Source: CAZFQG01 sp964520785
GTDB taxonomy: Bacteria; Planctomycetota; Planctomycetia; Pirellulales; Thermoguttaceae
Assembly (NCBI GenBank): GCA_964520785.1
Contig: CAZFQG010000139.1
Span: 1 to 17,192 of the forward strand
Direction of reading: 5' to 3'
DNA length: 17,192 nt
Notes under the pieces: generated by a model
Told to the model about the DNA's origin: nothing
Databases searched by the model: none
The model's input: only the letters and a program-made list of their open reading frames with translations
Shown here: piece by piece, positions 7,102-14,550 of the stretch
How the letters are laid out: each line of letters starts with the position of its first letter
Position numbering within the stretch: the first letter of the stretch is position 1
Position numbers and translations under genes: made by a program

Positions 7102-8136
7102 CTACCGGCCGCGGCGGCGCAACTGCCCGCACGCGGCCTCGATCCTGTCCCCCTTCCGGAACCGGGTCTGGACGGCAATCCCGGTGTTTTCCAGGGTGCC
7201 CGCGAACCGAACGACGGATGCGGGGCTTGGAGTCTCGAAAGGCAGCTCGGGAACCGGGTTGAACGGAATGAGGTTCACCAAGACCGGCTTTCCGCATAGC
7301 AGGTTGGCCAACTCGTTGGCGGAGGCGGCCGAATCATTCACGCCGGCGAGAAGGACGACTTCAAAAGTCACTCGCCGCCGCGTCTTGGCGAAGTAGTCGT
7401 CCGTTGCCTCAAGAATCGCCCCGATTCCCACGTTCCGATTGGCCGGAATGAGCTGGTTTCGTAGGGTATCGTTCGGCGCGTGGAGTGAAACGGCCAGGTG
7501 GTATTGCGGTCCGGCATCCGCCAGACGACGAATCCCCTTCGGCAACCCGACGGTTGAAATCGTGATCCGCCTCGCGCTAATACCGAGGCCTTTCGGGGAA
7601 GTCGCCGTCTCCAGGGCCGCGAGCAGGTTATCCAAGTTCGCCAAAGGCTCTCCCATCCCCATGACTACAATATGGCTGAGCCGCTCTTCTCGGGGCAGGA
7701 GACCCGCCAGACGGACTAGCTGTTCCAGGATTTCCCCCTTCGTAAGGTTCCTTTCCAGCCCATCCATGCCGGTGGCACAAAACGTACAGCCCATAGCACA
7801 GCCGATTTGAGTGCTGATACATGCGGTCCGGTGATCCTTGTCGTCGCGCAATAGAACGCACTCCAGCGTTTCACCGTCCGCCGTTTCAAGCAGCAGCTTT
7901 TCGGTGCCGTCCTCCGAGGCGCGATGCCGGCGGACTTTCGTCGTCCACAACGGAAGGGCCGAGGCGAGTTCCAAGCGGAGCGCCTTCGGCAGATCGGTCA
8001 TTTCGTCATAGTCCGCCCCTCGCCGTTCAAAAACCCACCCCCACAATTGGCTAGCCCGGTATGCCGGGACCCCCTGAGCGAGCAACCACGTCCGAAGGTC
8101 TTCGATGGATAGTCCAAAAAAGGAAGAAGAGTACAT
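7102..8136 (-). CDS. rlmN: 23S rRNA (adenine(2503)-C(2))-methyltransferase RlmN
   Basis: This 344-residue radical-SAM enzyme adds a methyl group to C2 of A2503 in 23S rRNA and, in several bacteria, to A37 of some tRNAs. The N-terminal accessory domain opens with FFGLSIEDLRTWLLAQGVPAYRASQLWGWVF. The [4Fe-4S]-binding CxxxCxxC motif is IGCAMGCTFCATG (cysteines 113, 117 and 120). Further landmarks are the SAM-binding VVMGMGEPLANLDN (about 158-171), the strand ISTVGLPKGIRRLAD, the LAVSLHAPND block and LIPFNP. The C-terminal methyl-carrying cysteine is C336 in AACGQL. This combination fits RlmN; a Cfr resistance paralogue is less likely because the N-terminal and C-terminal segments are RlmN-like and the gene sits in a housekeeping context. 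The ribosome site is weak. It lies 270 bases upstream of flhA on the same strand. Confidence 0.97.
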   Translation of the reverse strand: MYSSSFFGLSIEDLRTWLLAQGVPAYRASQLWGWVFERRGADYDEMTDLPKALRLELASALPLWTTKVRRHRASEDGTEKLLLETADGETLECVLLRDDKDHRTACISTQIGCAMGCTFCATGMDGLERNLTKGEILEQLVRLAGLLPREERLSHIVVMGMGEPLANLDNLLAALETATSPKGLGISARRITISTVGLPKGIRRLADAGPQYHLAVSLHAPNDTLRNQLIPANRNVGIGAILEATDDYFAKTRRRVTFEVVLLAGVNDSAASANELANLLCGKPVLVNLIPFNPVPELPFETPSPASVVRFAGTLENTGIAVQTRFRKGDRIEAACGQLRRRGR

Positions 8137-8153
8137 AAATCAACGTGAAATGT

Positions 8154-8169
8154 GGAAAACGGCCGTTCC
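8154..8169. repeat. Palindrome in the rlmN / efflux divergent gap
   Basis: AACGGCCGTT (8158-8167) is a perfect 10-bp palindrome with partly symmetrical flanks (GGAA on the left, CC on the right). It lies between the divergent starts of rlmN and the small exported protein, where an operator could be expected. No metal-regulator site that I know matches it. Confidence 0.25.
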
Positions 8170-8231
8170 GTTAAGACCCGCGGAAGCAACTGACGATATC
8201 TTCCTTGTAGTGTACCCATGTCGTAAATACA

Positions 8232-8609
8232 ATGGGCCTCATGGCAATGGTAAGATACTTCAAGTCGGCACCCCTGATTCCGCTGCTTGCGGCGCAGTTG
8301 GTGGTCGTGCCATGCATGATGTGTCCTTGCCAGCCCGCCTCGATTCTCCAGTTTACCTCCATGGGGGTAAGCCTCGACACCGGCCAACCTCCCCTTCCGG
8401 ACGGCCCCTGCAACGCATGCGCGAAGGAGTGTACGAGGGAATCCTCGCCTCAGAAGCATCTGAAGCATCGCGCCGCGGTTCCGGTCACCTTGGTCGTGGC
8501 CGCCTTCGTCTTCCCGATTGACCCGCTTTGCCGTGTCCGCGGTCCACGGTCTTCTCGCGTCATTCTTCCTCCTCCGGGAATCGACGAGCTTCAAGTGTTT
8601 CTGGAATGA
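8232..8609 (+). CDS. Small exported Cys/His-containing protein upstream of an RND metal pump
   Basis: I do not recognise the family. The 125-residue frame starts with a signal-like or membrane segment (VRYFKSAPLIPLLAAQLVVV, about residues 7-26) that runs into a cysteine cluster, CMMCPC (28-33). A second cluster (GPCNACAKEC) and KHLKH follow, then a second hydrophobic stretch (AAVPVTLVVAAFVFPI) and the tail PPPGIDELQVFLE. It is followed after 236 bases by the adaptor and pump genes on the same strand, so a periplasmic or membrane metal-binding accessory role is possible, but this is inferred only from position and cysteines. There is no clear ribosome site; ATG 8247 is an alternative start that would place the basic residues closer to the N-terminus. 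Codon bias is mildly coding-like. Confidence 0.5.
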   Translation: MGLMAMVRYFKSAPLIPLLAAQLVVVPCMMCPCQPASILQFTSMGVSLDTGQPPLPDGPCNACAKECTRESSPQKHLKHRAAVPVTLVVAAFVFPIDPLCRVRGPRSSRVILPPPGIDELQVFLE

Positions 8610-8830
8610 AGCCGCCTGAGTGCCGCCTCGACGGCGCTCGATTCTGCTTCATTGGATCGTTGACGAACGCGTCCGCCGGTTAACGTCGGCGCGTCTACAC
8701 CGGCGCCTGTCGCTGCACGGTCGTCCGGGCGATTCCGCCACGCCTCGATCCTCTTACCTCGGCCCTCCCACGTCGTGTCGGGGCGAACCGTTCCAGCCCC
8801 CCTCGTTTTCGATTTCAACCGCTGTAGCGC

Positions 8831-8836
8831 GGAGGA
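8831..8836 (+). promoter_or_regulatory. Ribosome binding site of the adaptor gene
   Basis: GGAGGA lies 9 bases before the ATG at 8846 and supports that start. Confidence 0.7.
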
Positions 8837-8845
8837 AGTAATAAC

Positions 8846-10351
8846 ATGAATGCCTTTTCCATCGTTCGCGATTTTTTGAATTCCAAAGCCGGATGGGCAA
8901 CTTCCTTTTCCGCTCTGGCCCTGGTGGGAGTCGCGGTCGGAGTGTTGTGCCTGATGTTGAATTCCCAGACCCCGAACGCGTCCGGAGACGTGGTCGGCTC
9001 ACTGGAGGAGCCATCGGATGCCGGCCAAGAGAATGCGACCCTGATTGTTTCCAGGCGGAAACTCGGCTCCATGAACCTGAAGACGGTCCGTGCGGTCCGC
9101 GCGGAGTGGCCCAATACGGTACTCGTCACCGGCCGGATCGAGTTGAACGCGGCCCGAGTCGCCCACGTCAGTTCGCTGGTCGAAGGGGTGGTTCGCGAAG
9201 TCCCGGTGTCGCTCGGTCAAAAGGTGGCACGGGGCGAAGTCCTGGCGTATATCGACAGCCGCGAAGTGGGCGAGGCGAAGTTGCGACTCGTGCGCGAGCG
9301 TCTGCGTCTGAAGACGCTCCTCGAACAGCACCAGTCGCACGCGACGGTTCACGAGAATACCATGTCGCTCCTTTCGCTTCTCGATGAAGAACGGTCTCTC
9401 GGCGAAATCGAGGAGACTCTCCGCGATAAACCGATCGGGAATCATTGGGAGCAACTGGTTACCGCTTTGGTCCAGTTGAACCGGGCCGAGGCGGAAGTTG
9501 GCCGGCTGCAACCCTTGGGCGAGAAGGCCGTCATTCCCGGCAAGGAGGTTCTCCGAGCCGAAACCGCGTTGGAAATCGCCCAGGCCGCCTATCGGGCCAC
9601 GGTCGAACAAATCCGCTTCGATTCCCGGCGGCAATTCATGGCCTCCCAAGACGCCGTCCGGGACGCCGAATCGGCCGTGGCCGTCGCGAGGTCGCAATTG
9701 CTGATTCTCGGTCTTAGCCCCCGGGACATCGAAACGATGGATCCTTTGGGCGAGGGGGAACGGATCGCCTACTATCCGGTCCGCTCGCCGATCGACGGAA
9801 CGGTGATCGCGAGGAACGCGCCTCTGTCGAAGCACGTCGATGCCGAAACGGAACTGGTGGAGATCGCCGACCTCTCGACCGTCTGGCTCCGTGCCGACGT
9901 CTTCGAGAAGGACCTCGACGCGGTACGAGGCGTTCTCGCAAGGGCGGTCTCGTTTCAGACATCCGGCTATCCCGGACGGGACTTCACCGCCGAAGTCTTC
10001 TCGCTCGGCGACGTCGTCCACGACGAAACCCGTGCCACCGGGCTGCTCGCCGTCGCCGAGAACCGGGAAAACCTGCTGAAGCCCGGCATGTTCGCCCGGA
10101 TTGAATTGACCTCGCGCCGCGACGCGGAAGTCTTGCAGCTTCCTGCTTCGGCGATCCAGCGGCACGGCGGCGAGACGTTCGTCTTTGTCGGCGGTTCCGG
10201 CGAAGGTTTCAGCCGCCGAGACGTCCGCATCGGCCGCTTGACCGCCGAGACGGTGGAGATTCTCGAAGGACTGAGCGAGGGAGAAACGGTCGTCGTCCAG
10301 GGCGGGTTCGCCTTGAAATCCGAAATGCTCAGCGACCTGATGACGGAGTAA
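8846..10351 (+). CDS. Efflux RND periplasmic adaptor subunit (CzcB type)
   Basis: This 501-residue membrane-fusion protein would bridge the RND pump and an outer-membrane channel. The N-terminus has one membrane anchor (about residues 17-38, WATSFSALALVGVAVGVLCLML) and then periplasmic sequence. The first half of the lipoyl/barrel-sandwich domain is EGVVREVPVSLGQKVARGEVLAYIDS (from residue 113). A long helical hairpin rich in Glu, Arg and Leu fills about 135-300, and the second lipoyl half is YYPVRSPIDGTVIARNAPLSKHVD (from 309). The beta-barrel segment follows (LSTVWLRADVFEKDLDAV ... LKPGMFARIEL), then the membrane-proximal domain (VLQLPASAIQRHGGETFVFVG ... IGRLTAETVEILEGLSEGETVVVQGGFALKSEM). 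No His-rich N-terminal metal tail is seen. The stop lies 7 bases before the pump gene, so the two are clearly one operon. Symbol left blank because the transported metal is not known. Confidence 0.93.
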   Translation: MNAFSIVRDFLNSKAGWATSFSALALVGVAVGVLCLMLNSQTPNASGDVVGSLEEPSDAGQENATLIVSRRKLGSMNLKTVRAVRAEWPNTVLVTGRIELNAARVAHVSSLVEGVVREVPVSLGQKVARGEVLAYIDSREVGEAKLRLVRERLRLKTLLEQHQSHATVHENTMSLLSLLDEERSLGEIEETLRDKPIGNHWEQLVTALVQLNRAEAEVGRLQPLGEKAVIPGKEVLRAETALEIAQAAYRATVEQIRFDSRRQFMASQDAVRDAESAVAVARSQLLILGLSPRDIETMDPLGEGERIAYYPVRSPIDGTVIARNAPLSKHVDAETELVEIADLSTVWLRADVFEKDLDAVRGVLARAVSFQTSGYPGRDFTAEVFSLGDVVHDETRATGLLAVAENRENLLKPGMFARIELTSRRDAEVLQLPASAIQRHGGETFVFVGGSGEGFSRRDVRIGRLTAETVEILEGLSEGETVVVQGGFALKSEMLSDLMTE

Positions 10352-10358
10352 TAATGCA

Positions 10359-13300
10359 ATGATTCGAAACATCATCGACTTCGCGCTCGATAATCGCTTC
10401 GTCCTGCTTCTCGTGCTGGCCGTATTCGTCGGCGCCGGAATCTGGGCGATGACCCAACTTCCCATCGACGCCGTTCCGGACGTCACCAACGTCCAGGTGC
10501 AGATTCTCACGAAGGCCCCGGCCCTGGGGGCCGAAGAGATCGAGCGGTTCATCACCTTTCCAATCGAGGCCGCGATGAACGGTATCCCCAGCGTCGAGGA
10601 GATACGTTCGGTGTCTCAATTCGGCCTTTCGGCGATCACCGTCGTCTTCGACGAGGGGACCGATATCTACTGGGCACGGCAGATGATCAACGAACGCCTC
10701 ATCCAGGCCCGGGGCGAAATACCCGAAGGGATGGGTTCCCCCGAGGTTGGGCCGATCAGCACCGGACTCGGTGAAGTCTACCAGTTTCAGGTCCGCGCAG
10801 AACCGGGCTACGACTACACGCCGATGCAACTCCGCGAGATTCTGGACTGGCAGATCGCCTACCAGTTGCGCGGCGTTCCAGGGGTCGTCGAGGTAAACAC
10901 GTTCGGCGGCGAGTTGAAGACCTACGAAATCCAGGTCGATCCCGAGAAACTCCAAAACTTCCGCCTTTCGCTGGCAGACGTGCTCGAGAAGCTCCGACGG
11001 AACAACGCCAACGCCGGCGGCGGGTACCTCCTCCACGGCGCGGAACAGCGGATCGTTCGGGGGGAAGGACTCATCGCGAGCATTCGCGACATCGAGAACG
11101 TCGTCCTCAAGACCGCCCCGGACGGAACACCCGTGTTCGTCCGGGACGTGGCGGAGGTTGCGCTGGCCCCAATGATCCGCCAAGGGGCGGTCACCCGCGA
11201 TGCCGAGGGGGAGTGCGTGATCGGGGTGGTCATGCTTCTGGCCGGTGAAAACGCGCGGATCGTGGTCGACCGGGTCAAGGAGCGGATGGGCGAGATCGCG
11301 AAGACATTGCCGGCCGGGGTTATCATCGATCCTTTCTACGACCGGACCGACCTGGTCCGCCGAACGATCCACACCGTCGCGTCGAATCTGCTCCAGGGGG
11401 GCGTGTTGGTCATGGTCGTCTTGCTCGTGCTCCTGGGGAACTGGCGAGCCGGCGTTCTCGTCGCGCTCGCCATTCCCCTGTCGACCCTGGGGGCGTTCGT
11501 GGGGATGCTGTGGGCCGGTTTCTCCGGAAACCTTATGAGCCTGGGCGCGGTCGATTTCGGCCTGGTGGTCGACGGTTCCGTCGTGATGGTCGAGAACCTC
11601 GTCCGCCGTGCCAGCGACTTCACGGCCAAACAAGGCAGACACGTCCGAGTGCCGCTCCAACTGATCCGCTCCGCCTGCCAGCAGGTCGCCCGGCCGGTGG
11701 TTTTCGGAGCGGGGATCATCATGCTGGTCTACCTGCCCATACTGACGCTCCGCGGGATCGAGGGGAAGATGTTCCGGCCGATGGCGTGGACCGTCATTTT
11801 CGCGTTGGGAACGGCACTGGTCCTTTCGCTGACGGTGGTTCCGGTCCTGGCCTCGTTCGTCCTCCGCCGCGGCGTGAGCGACAAAGAGACGTTTCTCATC
11901 CGTTGGGGAAAAAAGGGTTATCGCCCCTTGCTGAGGGCGGCAATGGCGCGGCCCGGGTTGATGACGTTGACCACGCTGGTGGTCTTCGCCGCGAGCCTTC
12001 TCGTCGCGACCCAAATCGGGGCCGTCTTCGTCCCCAAGCTCGACGAGGGTTCACTCGCGATCCAGGCGATCCGGCTACCCAGCGTCTCGCTCGAGTCTTC
12101 CGTGGAAATGACCGCCGATATCGAGCGGACCCTGAGGAAATTCCAGCCGGTCGAGAGCGTTATCTCCAAGACCGGTCGCCCCGAAATCGCCACCGACCCG
12201 ATGACCGTGAACCTCACGGACATCATCATCAACCTGAAACCTCGCGGCGAGTGGGTCGGATACGCCTCGAAGGACGCACTGATCGAGGCGATGCAGGCGG
12301 CGCTCGACGCCGAGACCGCCTCGAACGCATACAGTTTCTCCCAGCCGATCGAGCTGCGAGTCCAGGAGCTCATCGCCGGTGTCCGCGCTGACGTCGGAAT
12401 CAGCCTTTATGGAGACGATCTCGACGCACTCGCCTCCACGGCGGAGCAAATCGCCGCGGTTCTGGAGACGATTCCCGGCGCCGCCGACGTCGGAACCGAG
12501 CAGGCCGCCGGACTTCCTTACCTGAAGGCAAAGATCAAGCGGGACCAACTCGCCAGGTACGGAATCAACGCCAGGGAAGTCCTCGACGTGGTGGAGGCGG
12601 TCGGCGGAATCGAGGTCGATCAGGTCTTCGAAGGGCAGCGACGGTTTCCCCTTCGCGTCCGGATCGCGCCGCGCCGTCGCGACAACCTCGAACAACTTCG
12701 GCAGATCAAGGTGGCCGATGCCTTGGGGCGGCAGATTCCGCTGGAACAACTGGCGGAACTCACCGTGGAAGAGGGACCCGCCCAAATCAGCCGCGACGCG
12801 GTCCGTCGCCGCACGCTCATCCAGTGCAACGTCCGCGGGCGGGACCTGGCCGGATTCGTCGCCGAAGCCCAAGCGGCGGTCGAGGAGAAGGTACGGCTTC
12901 CCGAGGGCTACAGCCTGGCCTGGGGGGGGCAGTTCAAGAACCTCCAAGATGCCGCCGGGCGTCTGGCGATCGCCGTTCCGGTGGCGCTGTTCCTGATCGT
13001 GGCCCTCCTCTTCGCGACGTTCAGTTCGATCCGCCTGGCGATGTTGATCTTCTTGAACGTCCCCATCGCCGCTACCGGCGGCATTTTCGCCCTCGCTATC
13101 GCCGGGATGCCTTTTTCCATCTCCGCGGGCGTCGGTTTCATCGCCCTATTCGGAATCGCCGTCCTCAACGGCGTCGTTCTGGTGACTTACATCGTCGATC
13201 TGCGGAAAGAGGGGGAAAAACTCGACGAGGCCGTCTTCACCGGCGCCCTTACCCGGCTGAGGCCGGTTCTGATGACCGCCATGACGACCTTCCTGGGGTT

Positions 13301-13532
13301 GATTCCCAGGGCGATTTCGACCGGGACCGGTGCCGAGGTCCAGCGGCCGTTGGCCACCGTCGTCCTCGGCGGGTTGATCACCTCGACGCTATTGACATTG
13401 TTCCTGATCCCGGCAATCTACCGGTTTTTCGAGCCGAAGGGATTGACGGATCGAAGCGAGGAACGGGAGGAAACCGGGATCGGTTCGCAGCCCCACTTCC
13501 AGACGGAATCGAAGCGGGAGGCGGCCGCTTGA
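10359..13532 (+). CDS. Heavy-metal efflux RND pump, inner-membrane subunit (CzcA type)
   Basis: This 1057-residue proton-driven transporter of the heavy-metal (HME-RND) family has the usual length and the 12-helix, two-periplasmic-loop layout. The first helix is at about 11-31, followed by PIDAVPDVTNVQVQI and GAEEIERFITFPIE. The helix-4 proton-relay motif is DFGLVVDGSVVMVEN (399-413), with D399, D405 and E412 spaced as D402, D408 and E415 of CzcA. This is the Zn/Co/Cd/Ni-type motif, not the one of copper/silver pumps such as CusA, which have a different helix 4 and methionine pairs. Later blocks are VFVPKLDEGSLAIQ, LINLKPRGEW, GIEVDQVFEGQRRFPLRVRI and GIAVLNGVVLVTYI. The adaptor gene lies immediately upstream. 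The outer-membrane factor (CzcC) and a regulator are not found in the window. The substrate metal is not resolvable from sequence alone. Confidence 0.95.
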   Translation: MIRNIIDFALDNRFVLLLVLAVFVGAGIWAMTQLPIDAVPDVTNVQVQILTKAPALGAEEIERFITFPIEAAMNGIPSVEEIRSVSQFGLSAITVVFDEGTDIYWARQMINERLIQARGEIPEGMGSPEVGPISTGLGEVYQFQVRAEPGYDYTPMQLREILDWQIAYQLRGVPGVVEVNTFGGELKTYEIQVDPEKLQNFRLSLADVLEKLRRNNANAGGGYLLHGAEQRIVRGEGLIASIRDIENVVLKTAPDGTPVFVRDVAEVALAPMIRQGAVTRDAEGECVIGVVMLLAGENARIVVDRVKERMGEIAKTLPAGVIIDPFYDRTDLVRRTIHTVASNLLQGGVLVMVVLLVLLGNWRAGVLVALAIPLSTLGAFVGMLWAGFSGNLMSLGAVDFGLVVDGSVVMVENLVRRASDFTAKQGRHVRVPLQLIRSACQQVARPVVFGAGIIMLVYLPILTLRGIEGKMFRPMAWTVIFALGTALVLSLTVVPVLASFVLRRGVSDKETFLIRWGKKGYRPLLRAAMARPGLMTLTTLVVFAASLLVATQIGAVFVPKLDEGSLAIQAIRLPSVSLESSVEMTADIERTLRKFQPVESVISKTGRPEIATDPMTVNLTDIIINLKPRGEWVGYASKDALIEAMQAALDAETASNAYSFSQPIELRVQELIAGVRADVGISLYGDDLDALASTAEQIAAVLETIPGAADVGTEQAAGLPYLKAKIKRDQLARYGINAREVLDVVEAVGGIEVDQVFEGQRRFPLRVRIAPRRRDNLEQLRQIKVADALGRQIPLEQLAELTVEEGPAQISRDAVRRRTLIQCNVRGRDLAGFVAEAQAAVEEKVRLPEGYSLAWGGQFKNLQDAAGRLAIAVPVALFLIVALLFATFSSIRLAMLIFLNVPIAATGGIFALAIAGMPFSISAGVGFIALFGIAVLNGVVLVTYIVDLRKEGEKLDEAVFTGALTRLRPVLMTAMTTFLGLIPRAISTGTGAEVQRPLATVVLGGLITSTLLTLFLIPAIYRFFEPKGLTDRSEEREETGIGSQPHFQTESKREAAA

Positions 13533-13627
13533 GCACACGTATGAAAACGCAACATACGAAATAACAAGCGATCATCCGCCGGCGGCGGCTCTACTGAAGC
13601 CCGTGGATTGCACCGGGATTTGAAGCT

Positions 13628-14437
13628 TCAGACCGCGTCTTGCGGTTTCGATTCATCTTCAGGCGAGGTTGGCTGGGAAAACGGCGCCTCCATTGTGTGC
13701 TCCCCCGCCAAGAGTAGTTCCCTGCGGCGTTCCTGGAAGATCTGGACTTGCCGGAGGATTACAATGGTGAGCAGGCCGCTTGCCGTCAAGAGGGCCGTCA
13801 ATACCGCTTCGACGCTCAGCACCAACGCCATATCCTCCGAATCGCGGAGGAATCGCTGAACGCGCCCGGTGATCCATAGCAGGATCCAGAACAGCCACCA
13901 GAAACCGAGCAACAGATTGCCCGATTGCAGCGGCAAGTCGACCGTCGGTCGAGGATACCGCTTCGGGTCGCTCCCATTCATCAGCTCGCACATCGCCTGA
14001 TAGGGGCGATACAGGTTGAGGATCGGAATGAACCAGTAGCCGACGCACCAACCGGGCGTATATTGGACGGCCCCGTTACCCAATCCCGGCAGATTGGAAT
14101 GGGCCCGGTGAATCCAGCACAGCACGAGTATGCCCGAAACCAGAAACAGGATCAACGCCCCCACGTAAGCGCCCTGCCAAACGTTTGCGAGGGGGGCGAT
14201 GGAATCCGCCAAGTCTTCGGGTCGTGGAACCGTCGAGCCGCTTGCAATGGCGTCGGTCTTCGCGAAAAGCTGATACTCCAGCGCCAGGCAACAAAGCCGG
14301 AGAAATAGTACCAGGCCGACGGCGAAGATCGCCATGGCACCTAAACCGCCGAGTGGTTTGAACCGGGCGGACGGCTCAATCCGCCCTGCGTGTACTTCCG
14401 CCGTTGGCGCGGCATACGGGTTGCGTTCAATCGTCAT
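13628..14437 (-). CDS. DUF4328 domain-containing membrane protein
   Basis: This is a 269-residue integral membrane protein. The N-terminus begins with the common planctomycete-style cytoplasmic start NPYAAPTAEV, then comes a helix at about 32-56 (GAMAIFAVGLVLFLRLCCLALEY). A helix with loop follows (AYVGALILFLVSGILVLCWIHRAHSNLPGLG), then the DUF4328 core signature, tryptophan- and proline-rich: PGWCVGYWFIPILNLYRPYQAMCELMNGS. After that there are further helices (NLLLGFWWLFWILLWITG and ALVLSVEAVLTALLTASGLLTIVIL) and a charged C-terminal tail. The function of DUF4328 proteins is not established; I assign only the family. The ATG has AAAGGGG 6 bases upstream. The gene converges on the RND pump, 95 bases away, and follows the sulfatase gene on the same strand after 113 bases, with no clear terminator between them. 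Confidence 0.9.
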   Translation of the reverse strand: MTIERNPYAAPTAEVHAGRIEPSARFKPLGGLGAMAIFAVGLVLFLRLCCLALEYQLFAKTDAIASGSTVPRPEDLADSIAPLANVWQGAYVGALILFLVSGILVLCWIHRAHSNLPGLGNGAVQYTPGWCVGYWFIPILNLYRPYQAMCELMNGSDPKRYPRPTVDLPLQSGNLLLGFWWLFWILLWITGRVQRFLRDSEDMALVLSVEAVLTALLTASGLLTIVILRQVQIFQERRRELLLAGEHTMEAPFSQPTSPEDESKPQDAV

Positions 14438-14443
14438 GGTCTA

Positions 14444-14450
14444 CCCCTTT
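14444..14450 (-). promoter_or_regulatory. Ribosome binding site of the DUF4328 gene
   Basis: AAAGGGG on the minus strand lies 6 bases before the ATG at 14437. Confidence 0.6.
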
Positions 14451-14550
14451 CTCGGGAACAGGTGAATGGGACGGCTATCGTGGTTTCTCAAGTATCCTCT
14501 TATGCTCTTCCGATCCTCAGAGAGATTCGGTGACGGTCGCGTTCCGTGCG

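Noticed and set aside
7102..8136. Cfr-type antibiotic-resistance methyltransferase
   Set aside because: The accessory N-terminal domain, overall length and chromosomal flagellar context fit RlmN; nothing mobile is nearby.
7998..8594. A minus-strand open frame of 198 codons overlapping the start of rlmN and the small exported protein
   Set aside because: It overlaps rlmN in another frame, has no domain and is basic and composition-driven; rlmN clearly starts at 8136.
8999..10555. A 518-codon open frame on the minus strand opposite the adaptor gene
   Set aside because: Same reasoning: antisense to a well-conserved adaptor, running across the adaptor/pump boundary, with low-complexity Arg/Asp/Gly composition.
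10329..12014. A 561-codon open frame on the minus strand opposite the RND pump gene
   Set aside because: It is a mirror of the GC-rich codons of the pump gene. The product is rich in His, Asp, Arg and Gln without any recognisable domain, while the plus strand encodes a complete conserved transporter.
10359..13532. Copper/silver pump (CusA) assignment
   Set aside because: Helix 4 carries DFGxxVDGxVxxVEN with three acidic residues as in CzcA, not the CusA form, and there is no CusF or CusC gene nearby.
13600..13617. Imperfect stem CCCGTG/CACCGGG between the convergent pump and DUF4328 genes as a bidirectional terminator
   Set aside because: The stem needs a bulge, is short and has no T-run on either strand.
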